Shown piece after piece: positions 7,017 to 14,100 of a DNA stretch of 16,770 bases. The notes below the pieces were generated by a model. That model made no database searches, had not been told where the DNA came from, and saw nothing but the letters and a program-made list of their open reading frames with translations. The translations under genes and the position numbers were made by a program. Numbering within the stretch: position 1 is the first letter of the stretch; each line of letters opens with the position of its first letter. Origin of the DNA: CAZWHE01 sp964633825 (GTDB lineage Bacteria > Planctomycetota > B15-G4 > CAYZWU01); the NCBI GenBank assembly GCA_964633825.1, contig CAZWHE010000083.1, positions 1 to 16,770 of the forward strand, read 5' to 3'.

Positions 7017-7145
7017 ATGAAAGAGCCTTCATCACATGACAAGAGGATGCCGCTCATGAAAGTTTTCCTCGTGATCGCCGCGGTGGCGGCCGGCTGGGTC
7101 CTGCTTCAAAAGGTTATTCTGCCGAAGCTCGGAGTCCCCACCTGA
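7017..7145 (+). CDS. small single-pass membrane protein, 42 aa
   Basis: The ATG at 7017 is preceded by AAAGAGG at a usable distance; an in-frame ATG at 7056 (with AAGAGG upstream) would give 29 aa. The sequence has a charged head (KEPSSHDKR), a hydrophobic helix FLVIAAVAAGWVLL (residues 17-30) and a tail QKVILPKLGVPT, then TGA. The helix, the two SD-supported starts and the tidy conserved-looking tail make it more likely real than chance. It is probably an inner-membrane peptide of unknown function. It follows the 931-aa membrane-anchored gene on the same strand and may share its transcript or use its own weak promoter. Confidence 0.6.
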   Translation: MKEPSSHDKRMPLMKVFLVIAAVAAGWVLLQKVILPKLGVPT

Positions 7146-7229
7146 ATGTCGTCCAAGTCCGCCGTAGGCGGAAACTGCGACCTTCCCGAAAGCTCGGACA
7201 AGACCGAATAACCGGGTCCCAAGCGAACC

Positions 7230-8774
7230 CTACTGGTCGTATCCGAGCTCCTTCAGACGCTCGATCGTCTCTGGGCTCACGAATTTCGGCCTGATCGCGA
7301 CTCCTTCCCTGAGAGCCTCGATCTTGCGCCGAAGGGCGGTGCGAAACTTTTCCTTCACAGCGGAATCGTTCTCGATGAGGTTTTCGAGCTCGAAAGGATC
7401 GTCCTTCAAATTGTAGAACTCGTCCCCCCCGTCCGACCAGAAGATGTACTTCCAGTCGCTGTCCTGGAGAGAGAACTTCTCCCCCTTCTCGGCCTTTGGT
7501 TTCTTCGACCTCGGTGCGAAGTGGCGCCTCTGGGCGAAGGCGACGCCAGGTCCGCTTTCGCTGTCGCCGCCGTTGATCAGCGGAACGAGCGACGTCCCCT
7601 GCATGGGATAGGCCTGCCCCCCGGCTTCGCTTCCGGCGAGCTCGAGGATCGTGGGGAGAAGGTCCACGATCTGGACGACGCGGTCCGTTCTCCGGGCCTC
7701 CGGATCCGCCGGCACACCCCCGCTCCCCCCGTTTCCCGATGAAAAGCGGACGATAAGAGGAACGCGGATCAGCTCGTTGTAGACATTGCGGCCGTGGCCG
7801 AACCACTGGTGATTCCCGAGCCCTTCGCCGTGATCGGTCGTGATGATCCAGACCGTTTCCCCTTCGAAGCCCATCTTTTCGACGCTCTCCACAAGCCGGC
7901 CGATCTCGGCGTCCATGAAATGAATCTCGCCGTCGTAAGCCAGAACCTTGTCAACCATCTCCTCGAGACCGCCCTCGCACACGCCCGGATCGAGGCGCTG
8001 TTCGTTCAGGAGATATTGTACGTAGGCTTCGCGCTCGGCGGGTGTTCCGGGCGTCACGGCTTCGAGGTGTTCGTTGGGCGGCAGGCACGGATCATGGGGA
8101 TCGAAGAAATGAGCCCAGAGAAAGTACTTCTCACCCCTGCCGAGGCCGTTCAGCTCCTCGAGAATCCGGTCCACGTTCTTGTCCGCCCGCCTGTAACCGC
8201 CCGCGTCGATGAAGTCCTTCATCTTTTCGTCCGGCACGTCGGTGAGCACGGGATCGTTGAAGATCTCGAAGCCCTGGTCGAGGTTCGACTTCATGAAATG
8301 CTGGTGCGTGCTCGCCACGCCCACTGTCCGGTAGCCGATCTTTTTCATCTTCTCGGCCAGAGTGGTGAAAGCGCCGTCGAGCCTGTGTCCGTTCTTGAGG
8401 ACCTGGTGCTGGATCGGGTAGAGAGAGGTGAAGATCGAGGCGTGTGCCGGCGACGTGGTCGCCATGCAGGAGAAAGCGCTCTCGAAGACCACCCCCTCTT
8501 CGGCCAGGGCGTCGATGGAGGGCGACGTTCCGAAGGGATAGCCGCAGCAACCCAGGTGATCGGCGCGGAGCGTGTCGAGCGTGATGAGGACGATGTTGGG
8601 CCGCGGGCCCGAGGAAGCCTCTTCGCTGCAGGCCGTGAATAAGAAAACCAGAGCCGCAAGGAGAAGGGCCGGCGCCCCGGACGGAATCCCCTCTCCGCGT
8701 GATCGCCCGGCCGGCCCGGGATCGAGGGTTCGCTCGACGATCTGTACAGCCATTTTCTCTCTCGTTCGCAACAT
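7230..8774 (-). CDS. sulfatase/alkaline-phosphatase-superfamily lipoprotein with Thr at the catalytic position
   Basis: 514 aa from the ATG at 8774; an ATG at 8753 (after GAGAGA) would drop seven residues and is as likely. A hydrophobic stretch (36-46) leads to a lipobox-like LFTAC, with C49 the probable lipidated residue after an unusually long N-region. The catalytic domain begins at RPNIVLITLDTLRADHLGC (58-76), with D67 a metal ligand. It also has D314-H315 in TTDHGEGLG, H327 in FGHGR, the RVPLIVRF strand (337-344) and EFYNLKDDPFELENL (452-466). At the position of the CxPxR sulfatase motif it reads T107-S-P-A-H111. The residue normally converted to formylglycine is thus Thr, and Arg is His. 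Thr nucleophiles occur in phosphomutases and phosphoethanolamine transferases of this superfamily, so a phosphoryl or unusual sulfoester activity is possible. Divergent from glutamine synthetase. Confidence 0.88.
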   Translation of the reverse strand: MLRTREKMAVQIVERTLDPGPAGRSRGEGIPSGAPALLLAALVFLFTACSEEASSGPRPNIVLITLDTLRADHLGCCGYPFGTSPSIDALAEEGVVFESAFSCMATTSPAHASIFTSLYPIQHQVLKNGHRLDGAFTTLAEKMKKIGYRTVGVASTHQHFMKSNLDQGFEIFNDPVLTDVPDEKMKDFIDAGGYRRADKNVDRILEELNGLGRGEKYFLWAHFFDPHDPCLPPNEHLEAVTPGTPAEREAYVQYLLNEQRLDPGVCEGGLEEMVDKVLAYDGEIHFMDAEIGRLVESVEKMGFEGETVWIITTDHGEGLGNHQWFGHGRNVYNELIRVPLIVRFSSGNGGSGGVPADPEARRTDRVVQIVDLLPTILELAGSEAGGQAYPMQGTSLVPLINGGDSESGPGVAFAQRRHFAPRSKKPKAEKGEKFSLQDSDWKYIFWSDGGDEFYNLKDDPFELENLIENDSAVKEKFRTALRRKIEALREGVAIRPKFVSPETIERLKELGYDQ

Positions 8775-8872
8775 CTTTCACCAATCTTCCCATCATACGG
8801 ATCGGCCGCAACCGGTATTGCCATTTTTTTCAATTCTGTTAACCTCAACTTTCACCGATAAAGGACAGGACA

Positions 8873-10408
8873 ATGACAAACACGCTCGCCCTCTCCAATC
8901 CGCTCACCGATTTCCTCGGCAAGGGCCACGACGATTTCGTGCGCGAAGATATCCTCAAGGCCGTCGACCGGTTCGGCATCAAGAGATTCACCTTTCATTA
9001 CACGGCGCTCGACGGGAAGCTCAAGGAGCTGAAGCTTCCATTCACCACGGTCAACCAGGCCGAACGCATCCTGGCCGAGGGGGAGAGGGTGGACGGATCG
9101 TCCCTCTTCCAGGGCCTGGTCGACACGTCCCTCTCCGATCTCTACGTGGTTCCCGTCTACGGCACGGCTTTTCTCAATCCCTTCGAGAAAGCGAGCCTCG
9201 ATTTCGTCTGCCGCTTCTTCGACAGGCATCACCGGCTCGCCACCCACACGACGGACAACATCCTGAGCCGGGCGGTCGAGCTCTTTAAAAAAGACACGAG
9301 CTGCGAGCTTCGCGCGCTGGGCGAGCTCGAGTTCTTCCTGATCTACAAGCCCGAATCGAACCTCTACCCCATGCTGCAGCAGGCGGCCTATCACGCATCG
9401 AGCCCCTTCGTGAAAGCCACGGCCGTCATCAACGAGATGGTCGAGCACATCGCCAGGATCACGGGCCTGGTCAAGTACTCCCACTCCGAGGTGGGCCACG
9501 TTCAAAGGATATCGAGCGGCATTTCCGAGCTGGACGGCATGAGGGCCGAACAGCACGAGATCGAGCTCCTGCCCGCCCCGGTCGAAAAGATGGCCGACAT
9601 CATCGCCGTGGCGCGGTGGATCATCCGCACCGTGGCGCACCGCAGCGGCATGCTGGCGAGCTTCGCGCCCAAGCTGAACGAAAGCGCCGCGGGCAACGGT
9701 TTCCACTTCCACCTCGACATCATGAAAGAGGGAAAAAACGTGATGGTTGACAAGGGAGAGCTCACGCCCATTGCCCGGAAGCTGATCGGCGGGCTCTGCC
9801 GCTATGCTCCCACGCTCTCGGCATTCGGCAACACCGTAGCCTCGTCGTTCCTCAGGCTCGTGCCCAACCTCGAGGCGCCCACGAAGATCTGCTGGAGCGA
9901 TCTCAACAGGAGCGCCATGGTCCGCGTTCCTCTCGGCTGGATCAAGGGCGACAACCTCGCCATGAAAATCAATCCCCGGCAGGAGACGCCTTTCGGCAAG
10001 GCCAAGACGCGGCAGACCGTGGAGTTCCGGTCGCCCGACGGGTCAGCCAAGGTTCACCTCCTCCTCGCTGGGCTGACGCTGGCCGCCCGGGCCGGGCTCA
10101 TCGAAGACGGCATGGAAAAACTGTCCGAGCAGTATTACGTGAAAGGCAACATCTTCGAAGACCCCGAGAAATATTCCCACCTCCAGGCCCTGCCCGCCAA
10201 CTGCGCCGCCTGCGCCGATCTTCTCGACAAAGAGCGCGGCCTCTACGAGAAGGACGGTGTCTTTCCGACGGCCGTCATCGACTACCAGGTCCGCATGCTC
10301 CGGGCGGAACGGGACGGCGACCTCGTCAAATATCTTTCCGAGCTCCCGGCCGACGACCGTCTCGAAAAAACGCGGAAGGTGATGCACAAAGACATTTACG
10401 CGAATTAA
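8873..10408 (+). CDS. glutamine synthetase family protein (type I-like, divergent)
   Basis: 511 aa; the ATG follows AGGACAGGA. The protein would join ammonia to glutamate using ATP in the cytoplasm. The catalytic set of GlnA enzymes can be followed: VDGSS (73-77), ELEFF with E151 and E153, E206 in HSEVG, E229 in AEQHEIEL, GNGFHFH with H278, R328 in LRLVP, flap Glu E334 in NLEAP, NRSAMVRVP (345-353) and VEFR with E384 and R386. It is longer than the usual ~440-470 aa, with extra residues between SEVG and QHEIEL (207-225) and between the RVP strand and VEFR (354-382). The NLYDLP adenylylation loop of enterobacterial GlnA is not present, so control by GlnE-type adenylylation is unlikely. No glnB, amt or ntr gene is adjacent, so I withhold glnA. 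Its stop codon overlaps an inverted repeat. Confidence 0.93.
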   Translation: MTNTLALSNPLTDFLGKGHDDFVREDILKAVDRFGIKRFTFHYTALDGKLKELKLPFTTVNQAERILAEGERVDGSSLFQGLVDTSLSDLYVVPVYGTAFLNPFEKASLDFVCRFFDRHHRLATHTTDNILSRAVELFKKDTSCELRALGELEFFLIYKPESNLYPMLQQAAYHASSPFVKATAVINEMVEHIARITGLVKYSHSEVGHVQRISSGISELDGMRAEQHEIELLPAPVEKMADIIAVARWIIRTVAHRSGMLASFAPKLNESAAGNGFHFHLDIMKEGKNVMVDKGELTPIARKLIGGLCRYAPTLSAFGNTVASSFLRLVPNLEAPTKICWSDLNRSAMVRVPLGWIKGDNLAMKINPRQETPFGKAKTRQTVEFRSPDGSAKVHLLLAGLTLAARAGLIEDGMEKLSEQYYVKGNIFEDPEKYSHLQALPANCAACADLLDKERGLYEKDGVFPTAVIDYQVRMLRAERDGDLVKYLSELPADDRLEKTRKVMHKDIYAN

Positions 10409-10539
10409 AGGGGGACACAATACGCGATCATTCGTAAGCGCCTTTTTCCCCTCGCCCGGTAAAGAGCGGGATCAACAACGGCTCTCTCGGGCCCCGAACG
10501 CAGGGGGTCAGCGGGTGATCGCCTATCGTGTTCCCCCTT
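10407..10539. repeat. imperfect inverted repeat of ~133 bp, MITE/REPIN-like
   Basis: The left arm (10407-10430, AAAGGGGGACACAATACGCG then ATCA) and right arm (10516-10539) pair at 20 of 24 positions plus one G-T, and pairing weakly continues inward (10431-10435 with 10511-10515). The interior holds AGAGC/GCTCT and CCCG/CGGG stems. There is no ORF. The left end overlaps the TAA of the glutamine synthetase. The GGGGGACACAATA end resembles, from memory, palindromic elements moved by TnpA-REP (RAYT) transposases; none is encoded here. The transcript could fold into a large hairpin that ends the synthetase mRNA. Confidence 0.7.
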
Positions 10540-10566
10540 GAATCGGCATCAAAAATAATTTATTAT
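10538..10566 (+). promoter_or_regulatory. promoter of the TIGR03790-like gene
   Basis: TTGAAT (10538-10543, 4/6) and TATTAT (10561-10566, 5/6) have an ideal 17-base, A/T-rich spacer. It is the best-formed sigma70-type promoter in the window. The first two bases of the -35 are the last bases of the inverted repeat. Transcription would start near 10573, about 38 bases before the ATG. Confidence 0.6.
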
Positions 10567-10610
10567 TCGTCTATTCCCGTCCCGACAACACGTGTGGAGG
10601 CCGAAACAGA

Positions 10611-12497
10611 ATGATCTCTCTCATTCTCGCTATTTCATTCGCACTTCCCCAGGGCTTCGATCCGGATCCCGAGAGTACGGCCGCTCGCTGGCTCGTTGTC
10701 TACAACCAGAACTGGCCCGACGACAACAACAACGGCGTGGGTGATTCCGAAGAGATGGCCCGCTACTACGCCATGCGCCGCGGTGTACCTCTGTCCCGCT
10801 TGATGGGCGTCTCCTGCTCAACGGGCACAAACTACTACTATCCGTCCGGACAGAGCGGCTGGGAAAATTTCTGGGACGAAATGATCGACCCGCTCCGCAA
10901 CGCTGTTTCATACTGGAACGAAGATTACATCCTCGGCTTCGTGTTCTGTTACGGAGTGCCTTACAAGATCAGCCCGGGGGGAGCCGGCACTCGCGGTCTC
11001 GACACCGGCCTCACGTGGCTCTGGAACCTGGGAGACCGCACCCAGCCCCAGTTCCCTTTCATGGGCGAGCTGGACGTGTACAAGGACTCTGCACCCGGAT
11101 TCGGCAGCGACCCCGGGCGGTTCGATCCGGCCATTCACAGGAAGGACGGATCGCGCACATACCTCGTCGCCCGCCTGGACGGCCTGAACCTGGAGCACTC
11201 GATGGAGCTGGTGGACCAGGCCCTTTACGCCGACGCCTACCTCTCTCCTCTTCCCGGTTATTACAGCGGCACCGGGTACTGCGACACGCGATACGGCGCC
11301 TACACCTGGTCCCAGCTCGCCAACTACCCATACGGCCACCACACGTACGGCAACGCCGACAAGGACATGGCCTACGGCCGCCAGTGGATCGAGCAGGCCG
11401 GCTTCACACTGATGTGGGAGCCTTACGGAACCGAGATCGGCGAGAGCGGCGCGCAGTTCGAAAACGGTTCCCCGGCCCTGTCCGCCCCCGACGCGCTCTG
11501 GTATCAGGGGTGGTACAACTACAGTCAGTATCTCGACGTCTGGGAATGGAAAGCGGGCTCGGCGGCCTGCGACCTCGACTCCAACTCAATTGCCAATTTC
11601 CGGAACACGACGCCCGGCACCTTTCTCGGCACGGCCCTTCAACGCGGTCTCACCTGCGGGCCGGGCTGCATCGCCGAACCCTATCTCAACGGCCACCCCT
11701 TCCCTGAAGTCTTCATCTATTACATGCTGAACGGATATCCCTTTGCCGAAGCGGCCCGTGTGAGCGACATGAGGGCCAAGTGGACGCAGATCTATATGGG
11801 CGATCCCCTCTACCAGCCGACGCGGATCGGCAAAACCCCGCTGATCGACACGCAGCCCCCGCCCCCCTGTCATGTGCTGGATGCGGCGGTCACGGGAACT
11901 CCCGGCGAGAGGCGCTTTCGCACAATGCTCGACACCACGGGGTATCTTCCCGACCTGGGCAAGCTCACACTGAATTACGGACCGGACCCAAGCTACGGCT
12001 CCGTCGCGGCCGGTGACGATGACAGGCACCGTCTCTTCCACACGGCCCTGGTGACCGGCCTGGGAAGCGACGAGCTCGTTCACTTCCGCGCCGACTTCAC
12101 CGACCCGGCTGGAAACACCGGAACCGGCGCGGGAATGGTCCTGCACACCGCACTGGAAACCCAACCCGTGCTGGCGCGGGTCTATGCTTCGAACACGACC
12201 GTTCCGGCAGGCACGCCTTTCGACATCGAGGTTGTCTTCGGCGCCCAGGACGGAGTCGCGTCGCTCACGACCTACGGCGTCACTGTGACGGCCGCACACA
12301 TGGGATGGAACCAGCTCGACATCACCCACCGGTTCAAGGCGCCGGGCGCCGTCCTCTATACTTCAGCAGACAACACCGTCGTGAGCTCACGGCTGGAAGA
12401 CCTGATACCGTCCATCCCGGGCACCTATTTCATCGAGATTACTGTTTCCTCCCCGGCGGGCAGTGACTACGGCAGTGTAACAATTATCGTTGTATAG
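10611..12497 (+). CDS. TIGR03790-like secreted protein of unknown function
   Basis: 628 aa; the ATG is preceded by GGAGG at 9-10 bases. The N-terminus is a short hydrophobic leader (ISLILAISFAL, 2-12), so export is likely but the signal is minimal. Residues ~26-405 match the TIGR03790 pattern as I recall it. LVVYNQNWPDDNNNG (28-42) is followed by MARYYAMRRGVPLSRL (49-64), GFVFCYGVPY (109-118), LVARLDG (185-191), and near the end NGYPFAEAARVSDM with MGDPLYQP (396-403). The repeated Asn/Asp stretches and surface-type composition suggest an extracellular, perhaps metal-stabilised protein. Residues ~410-628 are added beta-sandwich segments ending SDYGSVTIIVV. No enzymatic residue can be named. 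It converges on the second sulfatase-like gene with 21 bases between the stops, including a run of nine G's (12499-12507). Confidence 0.78.
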   Translation: MISLILAISFALPQGFDPDPESTAARWLVVYNQNWPDDNNNGVGDSEEMARYYAMRRGVPLSRLMGVSCSTGTNYYYPSGQSGWENFWDEMIDPLRNAVSYWNEDYILGFVFCYGVPYKISPGGAGTRGLDTGLTWLWNLGDRTQPQFPFMGELDVYKDSAPGFGSDPGRFDPAIHRKDGSRTYLVARLDGLNLEHSMELVDQALYADAYLSPLPGYYSGTGYCDTRYGAYTWSQLANYPYGHHTYGNADKDMAYGRQWIEQAGFTLMWEPYGTEIGESGAQFENGSPALSAPDALWYQGWYNYSQYLDVWEWKAGSAACDLDSNSIANFRNTTPGTFLGTALQRGLTCGPGCIAEPYLNGHPFPEVFIYYMLNGYPFAEAARVSDMRAKWTQIYMGDPLYQPTRIGKTPLIDTQPPPPCHVLDAAVTGTPGERRFRTMLDTTGYLPDLGKLTLNYGPDPSYGSVAAGDDDRHRLFHTALVTGLGSDELVHFRADFTDPAGNTGTGAGMVLHTALETQPVLARVYASNTTVPAGTPFDIEVVFGAQDGVASLTTYGVTVTAAHMGWNQLDITHRFKAPGAVLYTSADNTVVSSRLEDLIPSIPGTYFIEITVSSPAGSDYGSVTIIVV

Positions 12498-12518
12498 AGG
12501 GGGGGGGATACGACCCCT

Positions 12519-13970
12519 TCAATACCCGAGTGCTTTTAGTTTTTCCTCCGTCTCGGCGTCGAGCGGGCCGGCGTCTTTCCCCTTCTCGAAACGCTCCGCC
12601 CACTGTTCCAGCTCTGCAGCCAGGGCATCGGCTTTTTCCGCGTAGGAGGGATTCCGGATCAGGTTGGTCGTTTCATTCGGATCAGTGGCGAGATTGTAGA
12701 GCTCGCGGCGGTTGTTCATGAAGGGAACGGTGACGAATTTCCAGAGACCGTCCCGCACCGACCTCGCCTTGTTGAAATTGAGCCGGGGCGCCCCCTCTTC
12801 GACATCGTAAGGCTTGCACGCCTCTGCAAAGAGGAGGCTGGGCGTCCGATCCTCTTCCCCGCGCACCAGCGGGGCGAAACTCCGGCCCCGGAACGCCCCG
12901 GGCACGCTCAAGCCCGCCAGCTCGAGAAGCGTGGGGGCGAGGTCGATGCTGCTGAGCGGCGCCGCGATCTTCCGCCCCCCCTCGAGCCCGCCGGGCCAGT
13001 GGAAGATGAGCGGAATGCGCAGGTTCGTGTCGTACACATAGAGGCCGTGGTCGAAATAATCGGGATGCTCCCAAAAAGTCTCGGCGTGATCGGCGGTGAA
13101 GACGACAAGGGTCTCCCCGGCAATGCCGGCCTCCTCGACGGCGTCCAGCACCCGGTTGATCTCGTGATCCATGAACGCGATCTCGCCGCTATAGAGGTCG
13201 TGGATGTCCCGGCAGCGTTGGTCGGGCTTTCCGCCCTCGGCCAGGTGCTTGCGGGCGTCGAGCACATTCCGGATCGCGCCCACGATCAGGTCCTTTCCGC
13301 GCTCGCAGAAAGGGACCCGCCAGGGATCGGGCTGGTCATAGGGCCAGTGCGGATCGAAGTAGTGGACCATGGCGAAGAAGCGGCGCTCCCGGCCCTTTCC
13401 GGTCTCTTTCAGCCAGGAGATGAAGGCGTCGGAAACAGCGTCCGCTTTCCGCACGAGCTTGTTGTGGGGAAGGCCGGTGGAGATGGCGAACTCCTCGTCG
13501 AAGTGATCGAAGCCACGGGCCATACCGAACTCGGCGCTCACGCAGTAGCTGGCAACGAAAGCCGCGGTCTCGAACCCGCCATCGCGGAAGACCTCGCTCA
13601 GGCGGAGGTGGCCTTCTCCCAGCGGATAGCCGTTCCGGGCCGCGCCGTGGTCTTTTGGATACTTGGAAGTGAGCAGCGATGAAAAAGAAGGAAGCGTGGC
13701 CGGTATGACCGTGTTGAAATCGGAAAAGAGGACGCCCTCTTCAGCCAGCCGGTCGAGGTTGGGGCTCGTGGGGCGATCGAATCCGTAACACCCGAGATGG
13801 TCCGGCCTGAGCGTATCGGCCACGATGAGAAGGATGTTGCGCGGCTCCGCGGGCTGCGGCTTCCGCATCAACAGGAAACAGACCACCGCTCCGGCAATGA
13901 CGAGGAACACGATCAACGCCGCTGCAGCGAAACCTGCTTCTCCGGTTTTTCTCTCTCTTCTCGGCCGCAC
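12519..13970 (-). CDS. membrane-anchored sulfatase/alkaline-phosphatase-superfamily protein with Thr at the catalytic position
   Basis: 483 aa from a GTG at 13970, chosen because GAGGAG lies 5 bases upstream; an ATG at 14015 has no such site and would put that site inside the gene. Residues ~14-35 are a transmembrane helix (FAAAALIVFLVIAGAVV...), leaving the enzyme outside the membrane. The domain starts PRNILLIVADTLRPDHLGC (43-61), with D52 a metal ligand. Later come VHYFDPHWPY (202-211), TADHAETF with D294-H295, FDHG with H308, LRIPLIFHWPG and RELYNLATDPNETTNL. The CxPxR site reads T92-L-P-S-F96, so the formylglycine residue is Thr and the motif Arg is Phe. The protein ends EKLKALGY, like the other sulfatase-like protein (RLKELGYDQ). 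Its substrate is unknown; a phosphotransferase or phosphatase relative is as plausible as a sulfatase. Confidence 0.88.
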   Translation of the reverse strand: MRPRRERKTGEAGFAAAALIVFLVIAGAVVCFLLMRKPQPAEPRNILLIVADTLRPDHLGCYGFDRPTSPNLDRLAEEGVLFSDFNTVIPATLPSFSSLLTSKYPKDHGAARNGYPLGEGHLRLSEVFRDGGFETAAFVASYCVSAEFGMARGFDHFDEEFAISTGLPHNKLVRKADAVSDAFISWLKETGKGRERRFFAMVHYFDPHWPYDQPDPWRVPFCERGKDLIVGAIRNVLDARKHLAEGGKPDQRCRDIHDLYSGEIAFMDHEINRVLDAVEEAGIAGETLVVFTADHAETFWEHPDYFDHGLYVYDTNLRIPLIFHWPGGLEGGRKIAAPLSSIDLAPTLLELAGLSVPGAFRGRSFAPLVRGEEDRTPSLLFAEACKPYDVEEGAPRLNFNKARSVRDGLWKFVTVPFMNNRRELYNLATDPNETTNLIRNPSYAEKADALAAELEQWAERFEKGKDAGPLDAETEEKLKALGY

Positions 13971-13981
13971 GTTCTCTCCTC
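13971..13981 (-). promoter_or_regulatory. ribosome binding site that fixes a GTG start
   Basis: On the minus strand GAGGAG (13981-13976) stands 5 bases before GTG (13970-13968). It decides the start of the membrane-anchored sulfatase-like protein against the longer ATG form at 14015. Confidence 0.65.
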
Positions 13982-14021
13982 GATTCTGCTGCGCCCCAAA
14001 CAACGGGCCGCACATAGAGTA

Positions 14022-14049
14022 TTGATATCAGCCTGTGGTTTGATATCAA
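14022..14049. promoter_or_regulatory. twin palindromic sites (TTGATATCA) in a divergent promoter region
   Basis: TTGATATCA occurs at 14022-14030 and again at 14040-14048, 18 bases start to start. Each contains the palindrome TGATATCA, and the right copy is a 10-bp perfect palindrome (TTGATATCAA). Either copy can serve as a TTGATA/TATCAA pair at 16-base spacing on both strands. They therefore look like operators or overlapping promoters between the sulfatase-like gene (minus) and the beta-propeller gene (plus). Confidence 0.5.
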
Positions 14050-14100
14050 GTGTATATGCAGCGCCGCTCACAGAGTCGGCGATTAAAAAGGAGAAAACTC

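Noticed and set aside
7158..7172. TCCGCC-GTA-GGCGGA hairpin as a terminator between the small membrane protein and the sulfatase-like gene
   Set aside because: The stem is perfect but only 6 bp with a 3-base loop and no T-run on either strand, so it is not supported as a terminator.
7794..8642. A 282-aa plus-strand frame antisense to the first sulfatase-like gene
   Set aside because: It is a GC-rich shadow frame with no domain signal, lying inside a gene with clear motifs on the other strand.
11586..12329. A 247-aa minus-strand frame inside the TIGR03790-like gene
   Set aside because: No recognisable motif and no ribosome site; codon pattern supports the plus-strand gene.
148..13970. An FGE-sulfatase activation system (FGE-fold protein plus two sulfatases)
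   Set aside because: The FGE-fold protein lacks both catalytic cysteines and both sulfatase-like proteins have Thr instead of Cys/Ser at the modification site.
14050..14100. A 17-residue N-terminal extension of the propeller protein
   Set aside because: The ATG at 14101 has a proper AAGGAG site and begins a normal signal-like sequence; the extension is very basic and has no ribosome site.
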